In this document: piece after piece, positions 31,852-43,415 of the stretch
Layout of the letters: each line of letters starts with the position of its first letter
Position numbering within the stretch: position 1 is the first letter of the stretch
Source: Piezodorus guildinii
Taxonomy: Eukaryota; Arthropoda; Insecta; Hemiptera; Pentatomidae
DNA: 64,000 nucleotides
Direction of reading: 5' to 3'
Assembly (NCBI GenBank): GCA_023052935.1
Contig: CM041298.1
Location: 63,482,217-63,546,216 of the forward strand
Translations under genes and position numbers: made by a program
Notes under the pieces: generated by a model
Seen by the model: only the letters and a program-made list of their open reading frames with translations
The model's database searches: none
What the model was told of the DNA's origin: nothing

Positions 31852-32732
31852 TTTTACTTTGACTTACCTATGTATGAAATAGGGAAAGTAGAGTAATTGT
31901 AAAAATTTTCGAATTTCAGTTTTTAACGGAAATATATGTTTTAAGGGTCCCCTGAGTCCAAATGACCAAGTCCCGAAAAAAGGTCTGTGTATGTGTGTGT
32001 GTGTAAAAACTCCAACGCGTAATCTAAAAGTTCTTTGAAACTGAAATTTCATATTTGAAACAACTATAAGCTCGAGATGTTACAAAACCTTTTTCATCAA
32101 AATCAGCTGACCAGACGAGCCACTTTATACCATGCATTTTGAACCTTTTTACGATTTTCTCAAAAACAGCTTTATCGATTTTGATTAAACTCATTATATT
32201 GATATAAAATTTAAAAAGCATTAATATCATGTAGGTTTAATTCTGCTTGAAATAGTCTGATGGGGCTTAAATGCCGATATTTTAAATTTTCTTCCTCTAA
32301 ACTACTTTTAATTTTGTAGATTCTATAAAAATAACCATATCATCTTGTTACCATTGATAAAAAACAAGTAAATATATAAATTGAACGAATTAGATATCCA
32401 ACTAAAGGAGAAAACTGAAAATATATTTTGTTTGAGCAATTTTATGGTTTTGGACATAAGAACAGTAATATACATATATTATACACTGTTGGAAAGCTAA
32501 AGATTTAAGAAAAAACTATTATCTAATACACAATCTTGTAAGAGTGGGGAAAAACCGATAAAACTAACTGATTATTTAATATAATCTATTTTTTAATAAA
32601 ACACATGTTTCTATAGAAATTCAATTTAATTAATTCTTTAGTACTTTCACTTATTTTCATCTCTAACTATATTTGAAAATTCTTTAATCGATTTTAAACA
32701 CGGAAGTAAGTGAAAGTCCCCACCAGGTTTTT
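31852..32732 (-). mobile_element. HINE-like element, copy F (diverged)
   Basis: Inverted full-length copy, clearly older. The palindrome has become 'cttacctatgtatgaaatagggaaag', the microsatellite is a short TG run (31990-32003), and the left end reads GTAAGTGAAAGTCCCCACCAGG. Shared internal landmarks are in order. This copy and copy I (42416) form a diverged subfamily with a CTTACC...ATGAAAT end in place of the perfect palindrome. Confidence 0.8.
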
Positions 32733-32867
32733 TAAAATTGAATCTCACGCCTGTATAAAGCCAATAATCGCTGCTCATATTCACTTGATGTATTTTGGTT
32801 TATTGTTTTCAATTATCATAATTTGTAAACGACCAAAACAAAAAACAAAAACAAACCTAAAACTAGA

Positions 32868-33500
32868 GAGCTTGGTTTCAAGATACGTAGAACCCAAATA
32901 ACGAATAAAAAAAAATCCGTTTGTCCGTTGTACCCCGTACGCGGCTTTTCTCCGAAACTATCTGACCAATTTTTTTAAAACTTCTCACAAAAATACAAAA
33001 GTATCCAGAGATGATCCTAATACCTACGTGTTGATACCAGCCGATTAGTTAGAAAAAAAAATTTTTAATATAGGGTCAAGGCACTTCTTATAAGAAATGT
33101 GATTCCCTTATAAATGGGGTTCGATTAAAAATGATTTAATTCAATAACTCAGTTATTTTAAGATAGAGGAAAACATTATTAGAAATTTATATCCAAGAAA
33201 CCGGGAATAATCATAAAAAAGAAAAAGAGAACAAAATAAAATTTTACCCATAAAAACGCGAATTTTCGAAAATAGAGAAAAATACATACACAATTTTAGA
33301 ATCAGTAAACCGGCATAAAATATTCCTAGTAAACGAAAAAAAAAAAAAAAATCATTGAAATCGGTTCAGAAATAACAGAGATACAGCGCTTTGAAATTAG
33401 CCGTGGTGATGGGCTATTATAGGCCATTTTACTTTGAATTATTCATTGCATTTCATATTAGTTAATTGCCTATAGACAGTAATATTCTACTATTCATTTA
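32868..33500 (+). repeat. Dispersed repeat, family Y
   Basis: Non-coding repeat with a second copy at 38461-38770. Shared phrases are 'tttcaagatacgtagaacc', 'aaaatccgtttgtccg', 'atcattgaaatcggtt', 'aacagagatacagcgctttgaaattagccg' and 'catttcatattagttaattgcc'. The 'ccgtttgtccgttg...gaccaattttt' part resembles untranslated regions seen in many arthropod transposons, but I cannot assign a class. Confidence 0.6.
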
Positions 33501-35301
33501 AAAATTTTAAACCATTATGTAATAATTTGTTTTATGCGTTGTTTGTATTATGAACTTGGAAATATCATTAAAATAAATATTTAAAAAAAATATCTCACCT
33601 CCAAGAAGATATAAAATTACACTCATTATTCGATTGAAATGGGGTCAATATGCTTACAGTATTCTACTGAGATATTTGAAAGAAATCACGCGTGAAAATT
33701 GTGAATATTGCTCAAAAAGTTAAATTGATGCTGCTAGAGTGCTCCCTATAGCAGTTGTCCCCATAAAGTGGTCCGTAGATCTTTGAGGAGGTATTTGGGA
33801 CCGTGGTGGCAGAAAGTATTAAGTAAGGCGTCGTATTCGGCTTAGCGAAGTCGAGTCAAACGGTGTCTATTATAATATGACCTCGCTTAGAACTTGTTTA
33901 GTGGCCGTACCAAAGATTGAATTTTTACTCTTGCTTGGATAGATTTATAAAGGAAAAGGAAAGAACGTTAGCCAAAAAATAAAATAAAAAAGAATAAGGT
34001 TAATCAAATTATAAAGGAGTAATTACGGAACAACAATAATGTAAGAATGGATTGAAATTGTCTCTCGATTGGAAAAAAATAAATAAAAAAGGAAAAACTA
34101 TTTTAAAATATTTGAACAATTTTAATAAGAAGATAATATTCTAGAAAAATCTACATAGACTAAACATTAGCTATAAAAAAACAAAAAAAAATGCTACATA
34201 TAAAAACACTGCATGGAGATTTTCAAGAGAAAACCCAGGGAATTCTAAATCCAACGATGTACCATTCATGAAATCGGAATGAGGTATGAACTTGTATTCA
34301 GGAAAAAAGGTGGTGATTCTCAATGGGCAATTTTCCAACACCAGCTTAATATACATTAAAATTTACAAATGTCATAGGTTTGTTTAGAGGCCGCAATTCT
34401 GCCCGAATTTCAAAATCTCTCTCCCACTTGCTTGTCATTGTTTTGCATGGAAAACCACAATGTTTGCCTGAAGGTCTATTATATTCACGGAAAAAAAACA
34501 CCAGTTATAAAAAACAAAACATAAAAAACCAGCATGGAGTTATGATGTAGATAAAAATAGTTTATCCCTATAATTATTTCAATTCAGCCTAATCAATCCT
34601 TGATCAATATGAAATAGTCAAATAATAATATCAATGCAATTCTAATTTACTTGCAACTGCATGTTTATTAAGTCCCTAAGTTTTGTTTAATCGACTTTCT
34701 TTAAATAATATTCTTTTCAATATTTCGGTCATTCCTATTGGCAATTCTTGGTTTTCTAAGAAATACATGCATAAATTCAAATATGTTGAAGATCACATCC
34801 TGAATTATAGAATAGCATAATTTAACTGAAGCTTTATTTACCCGTTATCCTTTTACCTTTTACAGTCCTTCGCAGAGAACTAAAATCATTTCTATGCAGC
34901 CCTCAGGAATGACCTACCTGCTCATATTTTCCATGCATCTTCCCTTCTTACATTCAAATCCCATGGTAGATTGTAGATCAATTATCCTACTTTTAATGTA
35001 AGATTGTTTGTTTGTTTATTTTAATGTAAGAGATAATTATTTATTTTATCCGAATTTAAGCATTGTGGAATAATTTTTTTTTGTTTTCGGTTGGGCTATC
35101 CGAAGCCACGGTCCTTGCGTTCACATCTGTTGTCTACCACTTCTGGCGTGTTGTTGCTTTCCTGCCGATACCTTTAAGCTTTTCTGTTGGCCTAGTATTC
35201 TTTCATTTTTCTGCTGAAATAATTTATTTATTTTAAATTTCTTCAGCTCTTTTAGGACATTTTTTCTCTTTCACTTTGTTTTTGTTTGTTTTAATCCCAT
35301 A
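33501..35301. other. AT-rich, nothing recognised
   Basis: About 1.8 kb with no family motif. The frame at 34171-34356 is short and unremarkable. Confidence 0.5.
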
Positions 35302-35526
35302 TAGGGATTACTTATAGCAGGGTGGCTAGCATAACAGCCTTCTATGCCAAGGTCACGGGTTCAAACCCGCAGGTGGTCCTAGGATTTTTTCAATAGGAGT
35401 AAAAAATCCTTTGTTATGCCGTCCTTCGTAGAGAAGATCCCTATCCTAATTAAACCTGGATATTCAAAATTTAGAACTCCCACTATAGCATCGTCCGATT
35501 AGCCATTGTTGCATGAAGTGACATAT
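35302..35526 (+). repeat. SINE-1, nearly complete
   Basis: A-box-like TAGCAGGGTGGCTAGCA (near 35314) and a good B box GGGTTCAAACCC (near 35357), then the SINE-1 body with a small internal deletion after 'ccgtccttcg'. It ends near 'gaagtgacata' without the AAAT tail. Confidence 0.8.
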
Positions 35527-36356
35527 ATATATTGGTTTTCATATATTTATGTTTAAAAATTAATTTTATTGGTCTCTCGGCCCGACATGTTATATTAAAG
35601 TGTCTATTTACTATAAAACTTTGTCATTTTTATTATTATTTTTTAATATTTGTTTTATATATACAATTTATTTATCGGCTCTCTTGAAATATAGATTATG
35701 TTTTGACAAGTTTAAAGTATTTAATTAAGTCTAAAGAGTCCTTGATGGCTGAGCACTCAGGAGGGGTAGTTCTAAAGTACTTAATACAACATGACGGTGT
35801 TGGTTTCATTCTCAAATGGGTCAGTTGATATATATTTGTTTCACGACAGTCCTTAGAAATTAATCTTGTTATTCCACCCTGGTTAGTACGGAGGGAGGAG
35901 TGGCTGAATGTAGACGTCAGAGGTTTATAGAACTTATCACAAGGTCCACTTACCGCACCAATTTCCTCCATCTGCACCTGTACCAGTTCCTATACAATAT
36001 TTTGGGTCAGTTTAAAGTTTTCACCTTAGCTCCTTTAAGGAAAGAGCTCAAGATTTTAATGTAAAGCAATGTTATTTGACTCCGGTTGAATATCTTGATT
36101 GGTAAGGAATTTCTTCAAATTTATACCAAATAGTCCATTTAAATGGTGTCTTTCTGGAACAAGTCACATACTTTAAATATATCGGTGCCCATGTAGATGA
36201 ATCGGTAGAGAGATCAAGACACGGGTAAAATTTGCTGAAAGGTGCTTTTACCCACTTAAAATGTTTGAGAATTCGTTGATGAGAAATTTTGGAGAAATCA
36301 ACAATCGATAAAATCGATTGCAAACATATGTTTTAATAAAATACATGGGAAGATTA
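35527..36356. other. No gene recognised
   Basis: Two minus-strand frames (35696-35977 and 36072-36323) have no recognisable domain. I leave them uncalled, though the region is somewhat less AT-rich than its neighbours. Confidence 0.45.
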
Positions 36357-37015
36357 AAAAATCTGGTGCTAGCAACACACGACATTCACTTACCTCCATT
36401 TTTAAAATCAATGAAAGAATTTTCAAATACAGTTAGAGATAAAAATACGTGAAATTATAAAGGAATTAATCAAATTGAATTTATATAGAAACATGTGTTT
36501 TATTAAAAAATCTATTAAATTATTATCTTAAATAATCAGTTAGTTTTATCTTCTTTTCATCACTCTCCATTAACTTTTAAAAGCTTGTGTATGAGATGAT
36601 ATTTTTTCTAAAATCTTTAGCTTTCCAACGGTATATCATACATGTATATTACTGCTCTTATGTTCAAAAACGGAAAATTGCATTAAAAAATATTTTTTCT
36701 GTTTTCTCCTTTAGTTGGGTGATAATAAAATAATAAAATATCGGCATTTAAGCCCTGTCAGACCATTTTTATCCAAAAAAAAAACCCTACATGATATTAA
36801 AGCCCATTAAATTTTACATCGATATAGCGAGTTTAATCAAAATCGTCGGAACCTTTTTTGGAGAAAATCGAAAAAAGGTGCAAAATGCATGGTATAAAGT
36901 GCCTCTTCTGGTAAGCTCATTTTGATGAAAAAAGTTTTGCCACGTCTCGGGCGTATAGTTGTCTTAAGTATGAAATTTCAGTTTCATAGGACTTACCGTT
37001 TCCGCCCGGGAGTTA

Positions 37016-37047
<32 letters not shown>

Positions 37048-37201
37048 CACACACAAACACACACACAACCGACCTTTTTGCGGGACTTGGTTATTTGGAC
37101 TCAGGGGACCCTAAAACGTGTATTTCCGTTGAAAACTGGAATTCGAAAATTTTCACGATCGCAATACTTCCCTTTACTATATATAGTAAGTGAAAGTAAA
37201 A
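36357..37201 (+). mobile_element. HINE-like element, copy G
   Basis: Full-length apart from an internal deletion after 'ctttagttgggt' (36720), where about 60-70 bp present in copy E are missing. Microsatellite at 37017-37066 and perfect palindrome at 37174-37191. The 3' flank continues directly into what looks like a second gypsy LTR, so this copy appears to sit in that LTR. Confidence 0.85.
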
Positions 37202-37304
37202 GTTTAGTTGCTGAGTAAAATAACGAAATGAGCTAGATTGTAAAATAATAAAGTGTTTCTATATAAGATCTTCTCCATTTATAAAACTCATCAACCCTCC
37301 CCCT
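37202..37304 (-). mobile_element. Gypsy-B polypurine tract and LTR start
   Basis: On the minus strand the RNase H stop (37303-37305) overlaps a polypurine tract AGGGGGAGGG (37295-37304), followed by TGATGAGTTTTATAAATGG, which has the look of an LTR 5' end. The LTR is then interrupted by HINE-like copy G. Integrase would be expected between RNase H and this point and is absent. Confidence 0.5.
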
Positions 37305-37750
37305 ACAATTGGTGACCTCGACGTGATAGCATATCAGCAACGATATTGTAATTTCCAATTATGTAATAAATTCTGGTACTGAACAGAGATATGTACTGAA
37401 GCTGCCGTTGTTGCCTTGGTGATGTTTTATCATATTTTTGCTTGAAAGCGTACGTCAGCGGTTTGTGATCTATTAAAATCTCTGGTGATTTCAGTTCGAA
37501 ACCTTCTCTACAGGAGTAACCAAAAAACCAACAGTTACTGGGAGAAAAGGTGAATAAAATCTTAAAGTCTCGGCTTTCCAACAAGTGTTTGAAGTGCTTT
37601 ACTGCTAAATATATTCCCAATAATTCTCTATCATATGCTCTGTAGATTTTCTGCGTATCTGAGAGTTTCTTCGAGATAAATGCTATGGGCTTCCAACCAT
37701 CTTTTCCAAACTGTTCAATTACTGCTCCAATAGCTAAGTCAGAAGCGTTA
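37303..37750 (-). pseudogene. Gypsy-B RNase H fragment
   Basis: Open minus-strand frame matching Ty3/Gypsy RNase H of a family different from the 6.8 kb element: ASDLAIGAVIEQFGKDGWKP, ISKKLSDTQKIYRAYDRELL, then RDFKIL, and after an insertion IDHKPLTYAFKQKYD and NIVADMLSRRG. The ATG at 37618-37620 is internal. The frame is open across an 81 bp (27 codon) insertion between RDFKIL and IDHKPL, next to the Asp of the DHKPL motif. RT upstream and integrase downstream are missing. Confidence 0.8.
37482..37554 (-). mobile_element. 73 bp micro-element, copy 1, with 8 bp target duplication
   Basis: A 73 bp block flanked by direct repeats TAAAATCT (37474-37481 and 37555-37562) inside gypsy-B RNase H. 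A second 73 bp block, two mismatches apart, lies in opposite orientation at 40378-40450. It contains GTAACTGTTGG and GGTTACTCC, which can pair partly around a T-run, but there are no clear terminal inverted repeats or tail. With its duplication it adds 81 bp, keeping the host frame. Class unknown. Confidence 0.7.
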
Positions 37751-38460
37751 TTGGTGGACTAAAAGCGCCAATTACGGCATATCGCCAACAGTAGACATCA
37801 TTGAGGAACATTTCTCCTGTGTCTCTTGAGCATTTCTCCAGAGAGGTTTGGACATTTCTCCTGTGTCTGAGAACTGTATAGCTAGGAATGATGCGAGAAA
37901 ACAGTGGAGGGAAAGATACCTCTAGGAAGATCCAGAAGAACATGGAAAATGTGGGGTAAAGAGGCCTTAGATCAGAGGGGCTTAGATCGTACAAGGAAAA
38001 ATGTGATGGTTCGTGAGTAAGAAAATTAGATCAAGCTTCATAAGACGGAACCTCACACTGCTTAAGTTGGTAGGGAGGAAGCGATTAAGTAATTATGTTA
38101 GTTGACTGTGTTTTGCATAGTTCCTTTACATACGGAGCTGCTGGAAAGAAACTACACCAGTTAGTAACTCGGGTTACTGACAAGTAACATGCTCAGTGAT
38201 GACTTGACTTTACACACGAGACTACCCATCAGAACTAAAAATCTCCTCTTTGATCAGAATCGTCATAGATGCCGAAATTGCCCTCTTGTACTATCTCGGA
38301 GAAGAATAGTTTTTGGGGATACCAACACCTAAAAAAATTGTTTCTACGCCTTCTCTGTTTCTTGCTTTTGGTTTATTTTCATTAGTGAACCTTAGTAATG
38401 GACCAAAAAAAAAAAAAAAAAAAAATGACTCCTTCCTCCCTAAAACTTTAGACCTAACAT
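37751..38460. other. Mostly unassigned; possible LINE debris
   Basis: 37890-38000 reads on the plus strand like the degenerate C-terminus of an RTE-type LINE (an R-x-TWKMWGKEALDQRG-like string), but stops interrupt it and I do not insist on it. A run of about 22 A occurs at 38405-38425. Confidence 0.3.
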
Positions 38461-38770
38461 TTCAAGATACGTAGAACCAGTATTATATTTTTTATTTTTT
38501 TTTTTTTTTTTTTGTTTATGAAAATCCGTCTGTCCACTGTCAGTATTTATAATCTGTTAGTGCCAATCGGCAGAGAACTAAATTTACATCAAAATAAAAG
38601 AAAAAGAATCATTGAAATCAGTTGGAAAATAGGGGAGATATAGGGTTCTGAAATTAGCAGTAGTGATCGGCCATTTTCCTATGATTGATTAATTTCCTAT
38701 GACCATTTCATATTAGTTAATTGCCCGTGAACAGCTATGTAAACTGTTATAGATTGGTTCCTAACTATTT
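38461..38770 (+). repeat. Family Y repeat, copy 2 (internally deleted)
   Basis: Same phrases and order as 32868-33500 with a large internal deletion and a T-run at 38492-38514. Confidence 0.6.
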
Positions 38771-38949
38771 GTCCGCGATATGACATTGGGGAATAAATTT
38801 AAATACCCTTAACGTAAAATATTTGTGAAGCCTTGGCTTTAATAAAAACCAAACCCTCAACATAGACTAATTTAACATTCTATCTGATATACACCTAATT
38901 GCTTGTGTTTATTCCTACTTTTTACAATCACAACCTTAAAATTGACCAT

Positions 38950-39766
38950 TTTTACTTTCACTTACTATATATAGTAAGGGGAAGTATTGCGATCGTGAAA
39001 ATTTTCGAATTCCAGTTTTCAACGGAAATACACGTTTTAGGGTCCCTGAGTCCAAATAACCAAGTCCCGCAAAAAGGTGTGTGTGGTAACTCCCGGGCGG
39101 AAACGGTAAGTCCTATGAAACTGAAATTTCATATTTAAGACAACTATACGCCCGAGACGTGACAAAACTTTTTTCATCAAAATGAGCTTACCAGAAGAGG
39201 CACTTTAAACCATGCATTTTTCACTTTTTTTCGATTTTCTCGAAAACTGTTCCGACGATTCTAATTAAACTCGCTATATCGATGTAAAACTCAATGGGCT
39301 TTATTATCATGTAGGTTTTATTCTGATTAAAATGGTTTGACATGGCTTAAATGCCGATATTTTAAATTTTCTTTATCTAAACTACCTTTAATTTAAAAAT
39401 AACTATATTATCTTGTTAACGCTGATGAAAAACAGGTAAATATATAAATTGAATAAATTCGAAACCCAACTAAAGGAGAAAACTGAAAAAATATACAATT
39501 TTACGTTTTTGAACATAAGAGCAGTAATATACATGTATGATATACCGTTGGAAAGCTAAAGATAAAAAAACCGAAAAAATTAAGTGACCGTTTTAGATAA
39601 TAATATAATAGATTTTTTAATAAAACACATGTTTCTATAGAAATTCAATTTAATTAATTCTTTAATAGTTTCATGTATTTTTATCTCTAACTGTATCTGA
39701 AAATTCTTTCATTGATTTTAAAAATGGAGGTAAGTGAAAGTCGTGTGTTGCCCGCACCAGATTTTT
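38950..39766 (-). mobile_element. HINE-like element, copy H
   Basis: Inverted copy with both ends intact: TTTTACTTTCACTTACTATATATAGTAAG at one edge and GTAAGTGAAAGTCGTGTGTTGCCCGCACCAGATTTTT at the other. The microsatellite is reduced to GTGTGTG (39077-39084). Small internal deletions; no coding frame. Confidence 0.87.
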
Positions 39767-39974
39767 TAACATTTCGAAAATGATCAGCTTCCTGATGAAA
39801 ATGATCAGATTTCATTCCTTATGACTATTTGAATAAATACCTTCTTGCATAAGATTTGAATTTTATGTTATTTGTATTAATTGAAAGTCATTTTACGCTA
39901 CTGTGGCTATCTGACGATATTGAAATAGAAGCACTAAATTTTTCCTATTTGGTTTGATTATAATGGGAATCCTT

Positions 39975-40100
39975 AACGAGTACCTGGCTTAGCACATGCT
40001 CTGGACCACCATTTTACGTTCCCTCTGAAGGACATTATTGCAAAGGATTTTTCACTCCATTAAAAAATTCTAGGATCATCTGCCAGGTTCAACATTAAAT
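39975..40100 (-). repeat. SINE-1 fragment (inverted)
   Basis: Complement of the SINE-1 middle: 'gagtacctggc', 'ccaccattttacgttccctctgaagg', 'aaaaaattctaggatcatctgcc'. Diverged. Confidence 0.6.
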
Positions 40101-40377
40101 TTTTGTTATTCATTGTTTCGCGGATTTAAACTCTTAGAGTCTGATTCTTTTTCTTATGATTGCGGTGTAGTCCTCTATATATCTAAATATAGACCAAAAA
40201 TTCAGGATTTAGGTGGTCCTTGCCATTGAAATGGTTGTATGAAGGGGTCCGTGAAAATTTTTCGCAGGGAACCACTGCCCTAATATAATTATTTAAAAAT
40301 AATAAACCATAGTGTAATAGTTTTAATTTTTTTCGAATAGCCGATGATTAAAATTGAACAACAAAGGGTGTTTTTTT

Positions 40378-40450
40378 TTCACCTTTTCTCCCAGTAACTG
40401 TTGGTTTTTTGGTTACTCCTGTCGAGAAAGTTTCGAACTGAAATCACCAG
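40378..40450 (+). repeat. 73 bp micro-element, copy 2
   Basis: Runs TTCACCTTTTCTCCCAG to GAACTGAAATCACCAG; 71 of 73 bases match copy 1 (37482-37554) in reverse orientation. Flanks are a T-run on the left and 'acgatcctac' on the right, with no target duplication. It sits at the left edge of the RTE-like LINE, so it may be part of that LINE or an insertion beside it. Confidence 0.65.
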
Positions 40451-41640
40451 ACGATCCTACATGCGAGTCTCCAGGAGACTGGTTATAAACTAGTTTCTGT
40501 GGACCACGGACAAATTTGTAAAATGAACATCAAATTAAAACCCACCATCTCTTTGTCGATTTCAAGGCGGCTTATAACAAGATTAATCGTGAAAAACTGT
40601 AAAAGGTCCTGGAAGGGTTCAATATCCCCGATTAAGTGATAGGGCTGGTAAAGATGACCATGAGGGATGTGAAGGGTACAGTGCAGGTAGGTGGGCATCG
40701 AACGGAAGAGTTTTTCCTTAAGAAAAGGGCTCCGCCTAGGTGATGCGTTAGCATGCCTATTGTTCAACTTGGCACTTGAGAAAGCTGTTAGGGACGCTGG
40801 TATCCAAACAAATAGCACCGTTACACTCGTATGATCCAGCTTACGCGGATGACGTTGACATCATAGGACGGTCGTTGCAGTTGGTCAAAGAAGGATTTTT
40901 GGCCCTAATGGAGGCTGACAGAATGCTTGGACTGGAGGTAAACGCGGAAAAAACAAAGTACATGGCAACAGGAGAAGAACCCCGACCCGATGAGACCATC
41001 AATGTTGGCCCAGTTCACTTATCTGGGTTCTCTTGTAACGCAAGATTATGCACTAGAGGTGGAGGTAAAAAGAAGAATTTTTATGGCAAACAGGTGCTAC
41101 TTTGGTCTCCGAAGAGAGTTCACCTCCCGGCTTCTAGACAGGCCTACTAAGCTCCATCTATATAAGACGTTGGTACGCCCAGTTCTGTTGTATGGATCAG
41201 AAACATGGGCTATTAGTAAAAGATCTGAACAGGACCTACAAGTCTTTGAGAGAAAAGTACTTCGACGAATTTTTGGAGGAGTTCATCTCAATGGACATTG
41301 GAGAAGGCGGACCAATAATGAACTCTATACAGGTTTTAAGGACAATGATGTTGTTATAACCTTGAAGCTTGGCAGACTGCGATGGGCTAGTCATGTTGCT
41401 AGAATGGAAAATGAGGCGATCCCTAAGGCCATTATGACTGAACCTCTACACGGCATCAGAAGAAGAGGAAGACCGAAACTTAGATGGACGGATGGTGTGA
41501 CAGCAGATGCAAGGGATATCCTGGGAGTGAGGAACTGGATGACGGCTGCACAGGATAGAAATAACTGGAGAGGGATGGTGAAGGAGGAGGCCAGGATTTG
41601 TAGCGCCGGATTGATGATGATGATGACACAAAATCTTTGT
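40451..41640 (+). pseudogene. RTE-like LINE, 5' truncated, long open RT C-terminus
   Basis: Plus strand. LFVDFKAAYNKINRE (near 40540) and LGDALACLLFNLALEKAVRD precede the catalytic YADD (40842-40853). Then LGLEVNAEKTKYMATGEEP and, after a frameshift, 41000-41673 open: FTYLGSLVTQDYALE, LYKTLVRPVLLYGSETWAIS, ERKVLRRIFGGVH, RLRWASHVARMENEAIPK and RRRGRPKLRWTDGV. The element ends in GATGATGATGATGA at 41612-41625, an RTE-type tail. The endonuclease is missing and at least two frame breaks are present. Confidence 0.88.
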
Positions 41641-42415
41641 AGTACAGGTAGTTTCTTTGCTTTACCAGCTTAGGAAATTCATTTGATTATACTGGGAGTG
41701 ATTAATAGTAATTTGTGTCACTAATCAGTTTCTTACTAGTAGCTCCGTGTGTAGATGGTCGTAGATCATTGATTACAATTCCATTTAGGAAATGTTATCA
41801 ATACTTCGCAATTGAAGCAGATTTCGCTATCTTCTTTCATTTCCAAGTTGGTTCGGATCGTGTTGTTAAAGCGAGCGAAATTCAAGTTGTATATAAGGAA
41901 TTTGGAGGTAGATAGAAACGTTGCTCTTTCCATTTGTAGCATTAACCTGCGTCCATTAAGACTACTTAAGGCTTTAAACTTTACCGATTAAATCTAGATT
42001 AGGAAAGTTACAGGGAAGAACAGGTTTTAGCATGGAATCATTAAGACTGTTAAGTATTAAACGGTACTTTAAGTGCTGTGGCTGCTCAAAAGCTGAGGAA
42101 GGTCCAATTTATTGGTACAATAAAGGTGGATCGCATTAGAGCAACTGTTTGAGAAGTGCTATACTTAATGGAGGAGTATTTCACGATGGCTTTGAACGGG
42201 AGCTTACATCGATTCGTTAACCACTGCTCACTTTGTATAATTGCCCCACAAATAACGCCTAATTGGTAGTATCTCTCGTGATTAAACTGATGGACATCCA
42301 AAGGGTTTTATTACCTTTTTCCATTGTGCGTGAAGCCCAACTGAATAACTCTGGTTTTCTTTAACCCACAGTAAAGTCTTATTTATGAAGCTATTTTTTC
42401 TACTTCGTTTTTTTT
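41641..42415. other. No gene recognised
   Basis: Unassigned sequence between an RTE-like LINE and HINE-like copy I; short frames only. Confidence 0.5.
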
Positions 42416-43415
42416 TTTTGCTTTCACTTACCTTAATATGAAATAAATGGTAAGGGAACGTATTGCGATCGTGATAATTTACAAATATCAGTTTTCAATG
42501 AAAATATGCGTTTTAGAGTTCCCTCAGTCCAAAAAAACTAATCAAGGAAAAATGTCAGTGTGGTAAATCAAGCTCGACACCAAAAGTTGTACGAAGCTGA
42601 AATTTCATATTAAAGAGAACAATACAACCGATATGTTACTGTTTCTCCAAAGTTGGTTGACCAGAATCGATAATTTTGCTTATTTATTATTATTTTATTT
42701 TTTTATTTACATCCTGTATATCACAATAAAACAAGTAAATATGCTGCTTAATGATGGAATACATGAGAAACATGAAGATAAAGTTCCCATTGGCAACACT
42801 ATAGTAGTGAATCTAAACATGAAGGTCTCGAGGCCATCTTATTTTCAGACGCCACGGTGGATTGTCAGGAATTGAAAAGGAAGCAAGGATTGAAACAAGT
42901 GGATTAGAGTGGAATTGGAGTTTTTCATGGAACTTTTACCTGGAACGGGCCAAAATGCCGATTTTTAAAATTTTCTTCTTATAAAGTGCCTTTAATTTTG
43001 ATGATTTGAAATAATTAACTATATCATCTTGTTAGTATTAATAAAAAACGGGTAAATATGAAGTTATACGAATTCGACATCGAACTAAAGGAGAAAAGAG
43101 AAAAAATATGCAATTTTGCGTTTTAAACATAAGAACTATAATATAGATGTGTGATGCACCTTTGGAAAGCTTAAGGTGTTAGAAAAAAAATGTTATGTAT
43201 AAAAAACTGTAAAAGTTAATCTAGAGTGGTGAAAAGCCGATAAAATCAATTAATTGTTGTCGATAATAATATAATAGATCATTTAAAAAAAAGAGTTTCT
43301 GCGCAAACTCAATGTGACAAATTGTTTAACGTTGTTTCATCTTTGACTGTATTTAAAAATCCTTTAATTGATTTTAACAACTGAGGTAAGTCTGAGGGTT
43401 GCCCTCCAGATTTTT
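42416..43415 (-). mobile_element. HINE-like element, copy I, with LINE nested in it
   Basis: Diverged inverted copy: CTTTCACTTACCTTAATATGAAATAAATGG at one edge and GAGGTAAGTCTGAGGGTTGCCCTCCAGATTTTT at the other. The interior between about 42672 and 42955 is a J2-type LINE 3' end that has replaced part of the repeat. It belongs with copy F to the older subfamily. Confidence 0.75.
42678..42955 (-). pseudogene. J2-family LINE 3' end nested in HINE-like copy I
   Basis: Matches the J2 3' UTR and last codons: 'cccattggcaacact', 'catgaaggtctcgaggccatcttattttcag', 'cgccacggtggattgtcaggaattgaaa', 'gagtttttcatgg'. Ends at 'gaacgggcc'. No open frame. Confidence 0.75.

Noticed and set aside
35696..36323. 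Two minus-strand frames as a possible gene
   Set aside because: No domain, no splice pattern I trust and no similarity to anything else in the window.
37482..37554. Natural RNase H length variant or hAT MITE
   Set aside because: The 8 bp direct repeats and a second genomic copy show an insertion; hAT-type terminal inverted repeats are not visible.
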